From Caloramator sp. (GTDB lineage: Bacteria > Bacillota > Clostridia > Clostridiales > Caloramatoraceae), in the NCBI GenBank assembly GCA_026417075.1, contig JAOADY010000043.1, positions 1 through 33,225 of the forward strand: DNA of 33,225 nt. Direction: 5' to 3'. The notes below the pieces were generated by a model. That model saw only the letters and a program-made list of their open reading frames with translations. It was not told the origin of the DNA and did not search any database. The translations under genes were made by a program, and so were the position numbers. Shown here one piece after another: positions 17,312 to 24,706 of the stretch; the first letter of the stretch is position 1; each line of letters begins with the position of its first letter.

Positions 17312-18025
17312 TTATTCTATATTTTTCATATATTCAACTGTAAATTTTTGAGATAACTCATCAATAGTTATCCTATCTTTTTTAACTATTTTCACATAAA
17401 GTCCCCTATCCTTTAGCAAAGATATATGACTTTCTGGAAGAGATAATGCATATTGTAATGCCTCTGGATCTCCAATTGCCAATATTTCAAAAGGCGGTAC
17501 AATATATTCACCATTTACCATAATTATAGGTCCTTCACATGTTATAGCAGTCCTGTCAGTAATCCTTTTTCCATTAACTGATATCGCTTCTGCACCAGCA
17601 TTTCTAAGTTCATTTACTACCCGTAAAATATCTGTATTGTGAGTTATATAACTCATAATTTGTTCATTATTTATATAATCATGCCTATCATCGATAACTA
17701 TCATTATTCCAGTCCCTTGAACCTTACATTTTCCAGCGAACAACTTAATTTCATCAAGTTCTTTTCTTAAAGTATCAGTTACACTTTTATTTTTTTGATT
17801 GCTCTTATAATAATTTGAAAGTTTCTTTACAAGATCATTTTTATCTTTATAAAGTCCCTTAATTTCTGACTTTAACTCATTTGCCTCACTATTATACTTT
17901 TGATATTGCTGATATGTTAAAATAATAGCTGGTTTAGATGTAGTATTAATTATAAAAATCGATAACAATATTCCTGTAAGTATCCCTGTAAAAAGCAGCA
18001 GAGCCTTACCTTCATTAATTTTCAT
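17312..18025 (-). CDS. DUF881 family membrane protein (YlxW/YlxX-like), second copy
   Basis: 237 residues: a short cytoplasmic tail, one TM helix (about 9-27), a predicted coiled coil (about 40-95) and the DUF881 domain (about 100-225) with GTGIMIVIDD and ELRNAGAEAISVNGKRI. Function is unknown; the family sits in Gram-positive dcw clusters beside sbp. Start ATG at 18025 follows GGAGGAATAAGG, 2 bases after the sbp stop, so the two are coupled. It is a paralogue of the DUF881 gene on the other side of sbp. Confidence 0.9.
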   Translation of the reverse strand: MKINEGKALLLFTGILTGILLSIFIINTTSKPAIILTYQQYQKYNSEANELKSEIKGLYKDKNDLVKKLSNYYKSNQKNKSVTDTLRKELDEIKLFAGKCKVQGTGIMIVIDDRHDYINNEQIMSYITHNTDILRVVNELRNAGAEAISVNGKRITDRTAITCEGPIIMVNGEYIVPPFEILAIGDPEALQYALSLPESHISLLKDRGLYVKIVKKDRITIDELSQKFTVEYMKNIE

Positions 18026-18027
18026 CC

Positions 18028-18384
18028 TTATTCCTCCCTGCTTTTAATTCTGGCTCTACCTTTTTCAATAAGCTTCCTTCTAATAATTGCAAAATTATTA
18101 AACAACCTACTTCCAAATACTAATACAGCTGCTAGATATATAGGAACATTTAATTGATCACCTAGATATGTTAAGCCTGATGCCAAAATAATATTCCCAA
18201 AAAATCCTGAAATAAATATTTCTGAATCGAATTTGTTTTCAAGAGCAGCTCTAACTCCTCCAAAAACAGAATCTAAAGCCGCAAGTATTGCTACAGGTAC
18301 ATAAGATATCAATGAAGATGGTATATTTACTTTAAGAAAAAGTCCCATTATTATACCAATTATTAGTCCAATTAAAGGTATCAT
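18028..18384 (-). CDS. sbp: Small basic protein Sbp (DUF1290)
   Basis: A membrane protein of 118 residues with about three hydrophobic segments (IPLIGLIIGIIMGLFL, VPVAILAALDSVFGG, LASGLTYLGDQL) and a basic C-terminus (RRKLIEKGRARIKSREE). It matches the small basic protein family found before ftsA in Gram-positive cell division clusters; its function is unknown. Start ATG with GGAAGGTGATT upstream. It lies between two DUF881 genes, 2 to 4 bases from each, so the three are translated together. Confidence 0.92.
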   Translation of the reverse strand: MIPLIGLIIGIIMGLFLKVNIPSSLISYVPVAILAALDSVFGGVRAALENKFDSEIFISGFFGNIILASGLTYLGDQLNVPIYLAAVLVFGSRLFNNFAIIRRKLIEKGRARIKSREE

Positions 18385-18388
18385 ATAA

Positions 18389-19099
18389 TCACCTTCCTGT
18401 TTTTATGAATTTATACTGTATATTTTTATTGTATTTTAATATTTTTATATTTTGTTCCTGAGTTATTTTAACATTTATTCCTGCAAGTTCCTGAAGCTTA
18501 TCTTTTATTCCTCCAGGCATTTTAAATACTCCTTCAAGTATTTTAGGATCTCCTATAGCCTTAATTATAACTGGTTCAATAGGACTAAATTTTTCATCGT
18601 TAATTTTTAGAGCTGCACCTGCTTCTTTTATTTGTGTTCTTCCTACATATCTTTGTTCATTAATAGATATAGCTTCTGCACCAGCAGCATTTAATTCATT
18701 TATTATATCTATTATGTCAGTTGAATATATCATCGTAGTTCCTTCATTTTTCATTTCATTTGAAGGAGTTAAAGTTATAGTTATTCCTGGTCCTTCAACA
18801 TCAGTAAGCCCTGACAGCACTCTAAGATTATCAAGTTCTATTTTCATTTGATTTGCTACTTCATTTTCGCTCGAAACAGATTTTTCTATTTCATCTACTT
18901 TATTTTGATATTCCTTAACTTGAGCTGAAAGTTCATCTCTTTGTTTTCTAAGAGTTTCAACTTCACTAATAAGATCTTCGACTCTCCTATAACTATATTT
19001 ACTTTTTGTACTATATGTTAACTTAAACTGAAGTGAAATCATAAGTCCTAATATTATACAAACAAGACCTATAGTAATCTGATATTTTAACTTTTTCAT
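18389..19099 (-). CDS. DUF881 family membrane protein (YlxW/YlxX-like), first copy
   Basis: 236 residues from the ATG at 19099, which has AAGGAG 8 bases upstream. A frame open to 19189 would overlap ftsQ by 77 bases with no SD and is rejected. One TM helix (about 6-24), a coiled coil (about 40-90) and the DUF881 domain with GPGITITL and NELNAAGAEAISINEQRYVGRTQI. The domain clearly parallels the second copy, so the pair arose by duplication. It lies 13 bases after ftsQ and 4 bases before sbp. No function is established. Confidence 0.9.
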   Translation of the reverse strand: MKKLKYQITIGLVCIILGLMISLQFKLTYSTKSKYSYRRVEDLISEVETLRKQRDELSAQVKEYQNKVDEIEKSVSSENEVANQMKIELDNLRVLSGLTDVEGPGITITLTPSNEMKNEGTTMIYSTDIIDIINELNAAGAEAISINEQRYVGRTQIKEAGAALKINDEKFSPIEPVIIKAIGDPKILEGVFKMPGGIKDKLQELAGINVKITQEQNIKILKYNKNIQYKFIKTGR

Positions 19100-19112
19100 G
19101 TTACCCACTCCT

Positions 19113-19859
19113 TTAATTCCTTTTAAATACAGCTGTTCCTTCGGGTAATATTTCAATATATCCTTTGTTACCTTTAACCATCGAGTCATTTAAAATAGAA
19201 ATAGCATAAGATAACTTATAATCTAAATTAGACCAATCTCCAATATTAATTTGAATACCATTTTTTGTTGTTAATATAATTTTATATGGATCGCTTAAGT
19301 TTACACTATAAAAAATATTATTACATTCATTAAAATCAGTTATAGTCAAAAGTTCTTTCAATGCTTTCTCAAGCACAGCATTGTTTGATACTATACATTT
19401 GCCAGGAACATATTGCTTAACTACTATACCTTCAATTAAAGGAATACTGCCATTAGGAAACTGATTAATTGTCTGAATCATATTTCCATTCTTATCTAAA
19501 TTTATAAATGCGTTTTCAAATCTTATAAGCCCCTTTACTTTTTTTTCTTTAATATCTATTATAATCGTACAAGGAAGCTTTTTCTTAATGCTTACACTTT
19601 CTATATAAGGATTGTTTTCTATTTTCTCTTTTATTTTTTCTTTATTAATTAAAAATATATTTTGCCCCTTTGCTTCACAAAGAACAATTAATTCCTCTTT
19701 TTTAACGAACTTATTATTATTTATAATTATATTATTTATTACAAAATAATTAGATTTAAAAATTACAGATAAAAAAATACCTATCAAAATTAATAGTAAA
19801 CAAAACATTATTAAAATTTTTCTTTTTTTTATCCTTTTTTCAGCTTTTTCCTTTGACAT
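19113..19859 (-). CDS. ftsQ: Cell division protein FtsQ/DivIB
   Basis: Bitopic divisome protein, 248 residues. A basic cytoplasmic tail (SKEKAEKRIKKRK) precedes a TM helix (about 14-34). A POTRA domain (about 37-107, NNKFVKKEELIVLCEAKGQNI) follows, then the FtsQ beta domain. It joins FtsL and FtsB/DivIC in recruiting the septal synthase. Start ATG at 19859 has AAAGAGGTAGAG upstream. It lies 82 bases after murG, the loosest junction in this half of the cluster, with an imperfect hairpin in the gap. Confidence 0.94.
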   Translation of the reverse strand: MSKEKAEKRIKKRKILIMFCLLLILIGIFLSVIFKSNYFVINNIIINNNKFVKKEELIVLCEAKGQNIFLINKEKIKEKIENNPYIESVSIKKKLPCTIIIDIKEKKVKGLIRFENAFINLDKNGNMIQTINQFPNGSIPLIEGIVVKQYVPGKCIVSNNAVLEKALKELLTITDFNECNNIFYSVNLSDPYKIILTTKNGIQINIGDWSNLDYKLSYAISILNDSMVKGNKGYIEILPEGTAVFKRN

Positions 19860-19941
19860 AAACTCTACCTCTTTATTTTATAAAACCTTCTCATCGTTAA
19901 TTATAATTATTTTTTCTTTTTTAAAGATAAGGAGGTTAACA

Positions 19942-21042
19942 TCACTTTATCAATTCTTCAACTATCCTGTATATCTTTTCAGATGCATCCAATACGGCAA
20001 GTTTCGATGAATTTTGTGACATTTTTTTTAACATATCTTTATTATTAACAAGGTTTAATACTTGTTCTTTAAATATGTCTTCTCTTAGTTGATTTTCTTT
20101 TATTACAATCGCTGCTCCGTTTTGTTCAAGAGACATCGCATTATATTCTTGATGATTATTGGCAACATAGGGTGAAGGAATAAGAATTGCTGGAATTCCT
20201 AGTGCAGTTATTTCCGAAAGAATTGTGGCACCTGCCCTGCTAATTATTATATCACAAGCACCAAGTGCATCCTGCATATTATAAATATAAGGTTCTATAA
20301 CTATACCTTTAAATTTTCTATCTCCCTTTTTATAATTAAGCTTTTTTATTATTTCATCGTATTGAAGTTCCCCGGTAACAAATAAAAGTTGTATATTGTT
20401 ATTTATAAGATATGGTATTATATCTACTACTGCATTATTAATATTCTTTGCGCCCCTGCTTCCTCCTACAACAAGTATTAAAGGCTTGTTAACATCAAAA
20501 TTCCATATCTTTCTTGCTTTTGTTTTATCAGTGTTTAAAATTTGGCTTCTTATTGGATTTCCTGTATATACTACTTTATTTTTAGGAAAATATTTTTCTG
20601 ATTCTTTAAAAGTTATAGCTATTTTTGAAACAAAATGGGATAATATTTTATTTGTCATACCTGGAAAAGCATTCTGTTCATGTATTATTGTTGGAATACC
20701 TTTTAGTACTGCTGCAAGAACAACCGGACCGCATACATAACCACCAGTCCCTATTACAATATCTGGTTTATATTGCTTTATAATATTAGAGGCTTGAAAA
20801 TATCCTTTAAATGCTTTTAAAACCGATAAAGGTGTTTTTATTGTAACTTTTTTATTTAACCCTTCTACTGTAATTAGTTCTATTTTAAACCCTTCCTTAG
20901 GAACTAATTTTTTCTCAAGTCCATTCTCGCTTCCAATAAACAATATTTCTGAACTTAAATTTTTTTCTTTTATCTTTTTGGCTATTGCTACACCGGGATA
21001 TATATGTCCTCCCGTACCTCCACCTGAAATAATCGCTTTCAT
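19942..21042 (-). CDS. murG: UDP-GlcNAc:undecaprenyl-PP-MurNAc-pentapeptide GlcNAc transferase MurG
   Basis: Makes lipid II from lipid I at the inner face of the membrane. 366 residues, GT-B fold of family GT28. The N-terminal glycine loop GGGTGGHIYPG (8-18) and a second glycine motif VVGGSRGAKNIN are visible. The C-terminal donor site contains the ISRAGATILSEI segment, followed by IPSPYVANNHQEYNA. Start ATG has GGAG 9 bases upstream. It directly follows ftsW (16 bases). Confidence 0.98.
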   Translation of the reverse strand: MKAIISGGGTGGHIYPGVAIAKKIKEKNLSSEILFIGSENGLEKKLVPKEGFKIELITVEGLNKKVTIKTPLSVLKAFKGYFQASNIIKQYKPDIVIGTGGYVCGPVVLAAVLKGIPTIIHEQNAFPGMTNKILSHFVSKIAITFKESEKYFPKNKVVYTGNPIRSQILNTDKTKARKIWNFDVNKPLILVVGGSRGAKNINNAVVDIIPYLINNNIQLLFVTGELQYDEIIKKLNYKKGDRKFKGIVIEPYIYNMQDALGACDIIISRAGATILSEITALGIPAILIPSPYVANNHQEYNAMSLEQNGAAIVIKENQLREDIFKEQVLNLVNNKDMLKKMSQNSSKLAVLDASEKIYRIVEELIK

Positions 21043-21058
21043 TTAAATCAACTCCATT

Positions 21059-22153
21059 TCATGATGTCTGTCTAGATATATTTAAAAGTATCCCTAAAGC
21101 TACCATTGTAAATAATAAAGAAGAACCTCCATAACTAATAAGTGGAAGAGTAACTCCTGTAATTGGCATAAAAGATGCTACAACTAAAAAATTAATACTT
21201 GATTGAACTGCTATTAATGAAGTAATACCAGTAGCAATAAGGCTTCCAAATTTATCTTTGCAGTTAAGAGCAATTTTATATCCTCTCCAAACCAAAATGG
21301 CAAACAATATAATAATAAACAATACTCCTATAAACCCAAGCTCCTCTGCAATAATTGAAAAAATGAAATCGTTTTGAGCTTCTGGAATATAATATAGTTT
21401 TTGATGAGATTGTCCAAGACCCACTCCTAATAATCCACCAGAACCTAAAGCATATAATGATTGTATTGCCTGATATCCATCTCCCAATGGTTCTGCCCAT
21501 GGATTTCTAAAAGCAAGAAATCTTTTCATACGATAGGGTTCAATTATTATTCCAATTATAGCAATAATAATTCCAAAAATAAATATACCTGCTAAATGAC
21601 TAATTTTGGCTCCTCCAGCAAACAGAAGCATTATCGCAACTGTCATAATTATTACTGCTGTACTCATATTGGGTTCTAACAATATTAAAAAAGCAAACAA
21701 TCCTGCAATTATTAATATAGGCATTATCCCTTTACCAAAGCTTTTTATTTTTTCTCCTTTACGAGTAATATTTTCCGAAGCATATAGAATAATCATAAGT
21801 TTAGCTATTTCAGAAGGTTGAATACCCAAACTTCCAATTCCTATCCAACGTTTAGCTCCATTTACTTCTGGCATGAATAAAACTAAAATCAGCAAAAAAA
21901 TAGTTAATATCATGCCTGCAAAAATCAATTTTTTATTTTTTAATTTTTTATAATCAATACTTGCTGCTGTCAACATACTAACAATACCTAAGCTAGCCCA
22001 TATAATCTGTTTCTTAAGATGATAAAAACTGTCGTTGTAAAGATGTTTATCCTCCCACATACTAGCACTAAATACCATATTAATCCCTATTGCCAGCAGT
22101 ATTAATATAACGATAAAAAGTGGAAAATCTATTGTACCACTTTTTTTATTCAT
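21059..22153 (-). CDS. ftsW: SEDS-family peptidoglycan glycosyltransferase FtsW (SpoVE-like)
   Basis: A polytopic SEDS protein of 364 residues with about ten TM helices. It polymerises lipid II at the septum together with a class B PBP. Diagnostic segments are VNGAKRWIGIGSLGIQPSEIAKL (interrupted here only by family variation), the FIFSIIAEELGFIG motif and the C-terminal GVTLPLISYGGSSLL. Spore formers also carry SpoVE, whose gene occupies this position in Bacillus, so the vegetative or sporulation role cannot be separated by sequence alone. It sits between mraY and murG; murD, often found here, is absent. Confidence 0.94.
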   Translation of the reverse strand: MNKKSGTIDFPLFIVILILLAIGINMVFSASMWEDKHLYNDSFYHLKKQIIWASLGIVSMLTAASIDYKKLKNKKLIFAGMILTIFLLILVLFMPEVNGAKRWIGIGSLGIQPSEIAKLMIILYASENITRKGEKIKSFGKGIMPILIIAGLFAFLILLEPNMSTAVIIMTVAIMLLFAGGAKISHLAGIFIFGIIIAIIGIIIEPYRMKRFLAFRNPWAEPLGDGYQAIQSLYALGSGGLLGVGLGQSHQKLYYIPEAQNDFIFSIIAEELGFIGVLFIIILFAILVWRGYKIALNCKDKFGSLIATGITSLIAVQSSINFLVVASFMPITGVTLPLISYGGSSLLFTMVALGILLNISRQTS

Positions 22154-22163
22154 GGCTTACCTC

Positions 22164-23123
22164 CTAAAAACTTATTGCTAAAAAACCTATTAAACATAAA
22201 ATTGCTGTAAATATGCAAAACCACGCAACAATTTTCGTTTCATGCCACCCTTCCTGTTCGAAATGATGATGAAGTGGAGCCATTTTAAATACCCTCTTTC
22301 CAGTAGTTTTAAAAGAAATAATCTGTATAATATCAGATAATGTTTCAAGTACATATATTCCTCCGACTATCACAAGTATAAAAGGCATCCTTAAAAGTAC
22401 TGCCAGAGCTGATATTGCTCCCCCTAATGCAAGAGAGCCTGTATCTCCCATAAATACCTGTGCAGGATACGAATTGTATTTCAAAAAACCAAGAAGGCTT
22501 CCTGCTAGAGCTCCACAAAAAAGTGAAAGATCCTTATCTCCAAGTCCATAAGTTACAATTGCAAAGAAAATACTTATTATCAATGTCACCCCAGAAGCGA
22601 GTCCATCGAGCCCATCTGTTAAATTAACAGAATTAGTAACTCCTACAATTACAAACATCATAAAAGGTATATAGAGTATTCCAAAATCAACCATACTATT
22701 TGTAAATGGAATATGAATCATGCTTCCTATTTCCTTATTTGTATAGGCATAATAGGATAATATAAATGCAAAGCTAATTTGTCCTATAAGCTTTTGATAA
22801 GCCCTAAGTCCAAGACTTCTTTTTTTGATAATTTTAAGGCTATCATCAAGAAAGCCAATAAATCCATATCCAACAGTTGTAATAAGAGCAACCCAAAGAG
22901 GTCCTGACATTTTTTTTACTACAATGGCAATAGTAATAATAATACTTAATATAAATATTATTCCTCCCATTGTCGGAGTTCCTGCCTTCTTTAAATGACT
23001 TTTTGGACCATCATCCCTTATATTTTGTCCAAACTTAAACCTTTTCAAAGCTGGAATTATTATAGGTCCTAATAAAAGAACTATAACAAAGGAAATTATC
23101 GTTGCATAAATAGTTATTTGCAT
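22164..23123 (-). CDS. mraY: Phospho-N-acetylmuramoyl-pentapeptide transferase MraY
   Basis: Transfers phospho-MurNAc-pentapeptide to undecaprenyl phosphate to make lipid I; polytopic membrane enzyme, 319 residues. Conserved cytoplasmic motifs are DDGPKSHLKKAGTPTMGG (about 38-55), FLDDSLK, NLTDGLDGLA (about 167-176), the MGDTGSLALGG catalytic loop and the APLHHHFE histidine motif near residue 285. Start ATG has a GGAGAGGAG stretch upstream. An 89-base gap separates it from murE. Confidence 0.98.
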   Translation of the reverse strand: MQITIYATIISFVIVLLLGPIIIPALKRFKFGQNIRDDGPKSHLKKAGTPTMGGIIFILSIIITIAIVVKKMSGPLWVALITTVGYGFIGFLDDSLKIIKKRSLGLRAYQKLIGQISFAFILSYYAYTNKEIGSMIHIPFTNSMVDFGILYIPFMMFVIVGVTNSVNLTDGLDGLASGVTLIISIFFAIVTYGLGDKDLSLFCGALAGSLLGFLKYNSYPAQVFMGDTGSLALGGAISALAVLLRMPFILVIVGGIYVLETLSDIIQIISFKTTGKRVFKMAPLHHHFEQEGWHETKIVAWFCIFTAILCLIGFLAISF

Positions 23124-23212
23124 TTTTCTCCTCTCCTGTCCTTTAAAACTATAAAAGCCCTTATATAAAATTTTGTAAAAGCATAATATTTTTAACAGTT
23201 TTTTATAAAAAC

Positions 23213-24652
23213 TTATTCATTGAGTAGTTCCGTTACAATTTCACGTTCATCAAAATGAATAGTTCTGTCATTTAATATCTGATAGGTTTCATGCCCTTTA
23301 CCTGCTATAACTATTACATCTCCAACTTTAGCAGCATCTAAAGCATATTTTATAGCTTCTTTTCTATCCTCTATTATAACATAAGAGCATCCTGTATTGT
23401 CTATTCCAGGAAGTATATCTTCTATTATAGCTCTAGGGTCTTCAGTTCGAGGATTATCCGATGTCACTATGCAAAAGTCAGATAATTCTCCTGCAGCTTT
23501 ACCCATTAAAGGTCTTTTAGTTTTATCCCTATCTCCTCCACATCCAAATAATGTTATTAATCTTCCCTTAGTGTATTCCCTTGCTGTTCCCAATATGTTT
23601 TCTATACCATCTGGAGTATGAGCATAATCAATAACAACTGTGAATCCTCTTTTAGATATAATCTTTTCACTTCTTCCTGGAACTGACTCTAAATTTTCAA
23701 GACCCTTTTTAACTACATCCAAAGGAATTCCCATTTCAAGACATACAGCAGCTGCTCCTAGAGCATTATAGACATTGAATTTTCCTGGAAGATGAAGATT
23801 TATTAAAACAATTTCATCCTTATATTTAAGCTTAAAGCTAGTTCCTTTTTCGCTAATTGTAACATCCCGGCCTTTAAAATTTGCATCATTTTCTATTCCA
23901 AAAGTTACAACCTTTCTTTTTAACTTTTCTACTGCTTTTTTACCATATTCATCATCAATATTAATAGCCGCAATATTACAGAATTCAAAAAGTTTCATTT
24001 TAGCATTGAAATAATTCTCCATCGTGCCATGAAAATCAAGATGATCTTGAGTTAAATTTGTAAATATACCTGCTTTAAATTTAACTCCAAAAACTCTTTT
24101 AAGCTCGAGGGAATGAGAAGATACCTCCATAATACAGTATTCTATTCCGTTATTTTTCATATCATAAAACATTTTTTGAAGATCCATAGATTCTGGTGTA
24201 GTTCTTTTGGCTTCTTCCTTTTTATCTCCAATTATATTATAAATAGTTCCAAGAAGAGCTGTTTTTTTATTATAAGCATCAAGTATGGATTTAATCATAA
24301 ATGTAGATGTCGTTTTTCCATTAGTTCCTGTAATACCTATTATATCTATATGTTCTGACGGTCTTTCATAGAAATTTGATGAAATAAGCGCCATCGCTTC
24401 CCTTGTATCTTTAACTTTTATAATAGAAACATCTCCATCAACATTTACATCTTTACTAATAACAATAGCGCTAGCTCCACTATCTACCGCTTTTTGAGCA
24501 AAAATGTGTCCATCAGTTTTTAATCCTTCTATACAAAAGAACATACTATTTGGTTTTACAGTTGATGTATTGTATGACAAAGATTCTATTTCTTTGTCTT
24601 TATTAGAGATACAAATACACTCTATGTTTTTAATAAGCTCTGAAATCTTCAT
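23213..24652 (-). CDS. murE: UDP-MurNAc-L-Ala-D-Glu:meso-diaminopimelate ligase MurE
   Basis: Adds the third stem-peptide residue in the cytoplasm. 479 residues from the ATG at 24652, which has AAGGAGG 6 bases upstream. A frame open to 24694 would begin inside a hairpin with no SD and is rejected. The Mur ligase ATP loop GITGTNGKTTS is at about 106-116, the acid-carrying MEVSSHSLEL follows, and the C-terminal domain has GCGGDRDKTKRPLM. The DNPR motif (399-402) indicates meso-DAP rather than lysine. It follows ftsI/spoVD after a strong hairpin. Confidence 0.97.
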   Translation of the reverse strand: MKISELIKNIECICISNKDKEIESLSYNTSTVKPNSMFFCIEGLKTDGHIFAQKAVDSGASAIVISKDVNVDGDVSIIKVKDTREAMALISSNFYERPSEHIDIIGITGTNGKTTSTFMIKSILDAYNKKTALLGTIYNIIGDKKEEAKRTTPESMDLQKMFYDMKNNGIEYCIMEVSSHSLELKRVFGVKFKAGIFTNLTQDHLDFHGTMENYFNAKMKLFEFCNIAAINIDDEYGKKAVEKLKRKVVTFGIENDANFKGRDVTISEKGTSFKLKYKDEIVLINLHLPGKFNVYNALGAAAVCLEMGIPLDVVKKGLENLESVPGRSEKIISKRGFTVVIDYAHTPDGIENILGTAREYTKGRLITLFGCGGDRDKTKRPLMGKAAGELSDFCIVTSDNPRTEDPRAIIEDILPGIDNTGCSYVIIEDRKEAIKYALDAAKVGDVIVIAGKGHETYQILNDRTIHFDEREIVTELLNE

Positions 24653-24672
24653 ATTAACCTCCTTAATATTTA

Positions 24673-24703
24673 TAGCACAATATGGCAAGGCCATATTGTG
24701 CTA
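24673..24703 (-). promoter_or_regulatory. Strong intercistronic hairpin between ftsI/spoVD and murE
   Basis: A perfect 14-bp inverted repeat, TAGCACAATATGGC (24673-24686) and its complement (24690-24703), with a 3-base loop. It is followed on the minus strand by ATAAATATT and then the murE Shine-Dalgarno, with no U-run. It is better explained as an mRNA processing or stability structure, or a protein site, than as a terminator. Confidence 0.7.
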
Positions 24704-24706
24704 ACA

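Noticed and set aside
19100-19189. 30-residue N-terminal extension of the first DUF881 protein
   Set aside because: It overlaps ftsQ by 77 bases, lacks a Shine-Dalgarno and puts 30 extra residues before the expected short cytoplasmic tail.
23124-23212. Terminator or separate promoter between murE and mraY
   Set aside because: A weak AGTTTTT/AAAAACT hairpin and a TTTACA-like box are present, but there is no U-run and the spacing to any -10 is poor.
24653-24694. 14-residue N-terminal extension of murE
   Set aside because: It would start within the 14-bp hairpin without a Shine-Dalgarno; the ATG at 24652 has AAGGAGG at ideal spacing.
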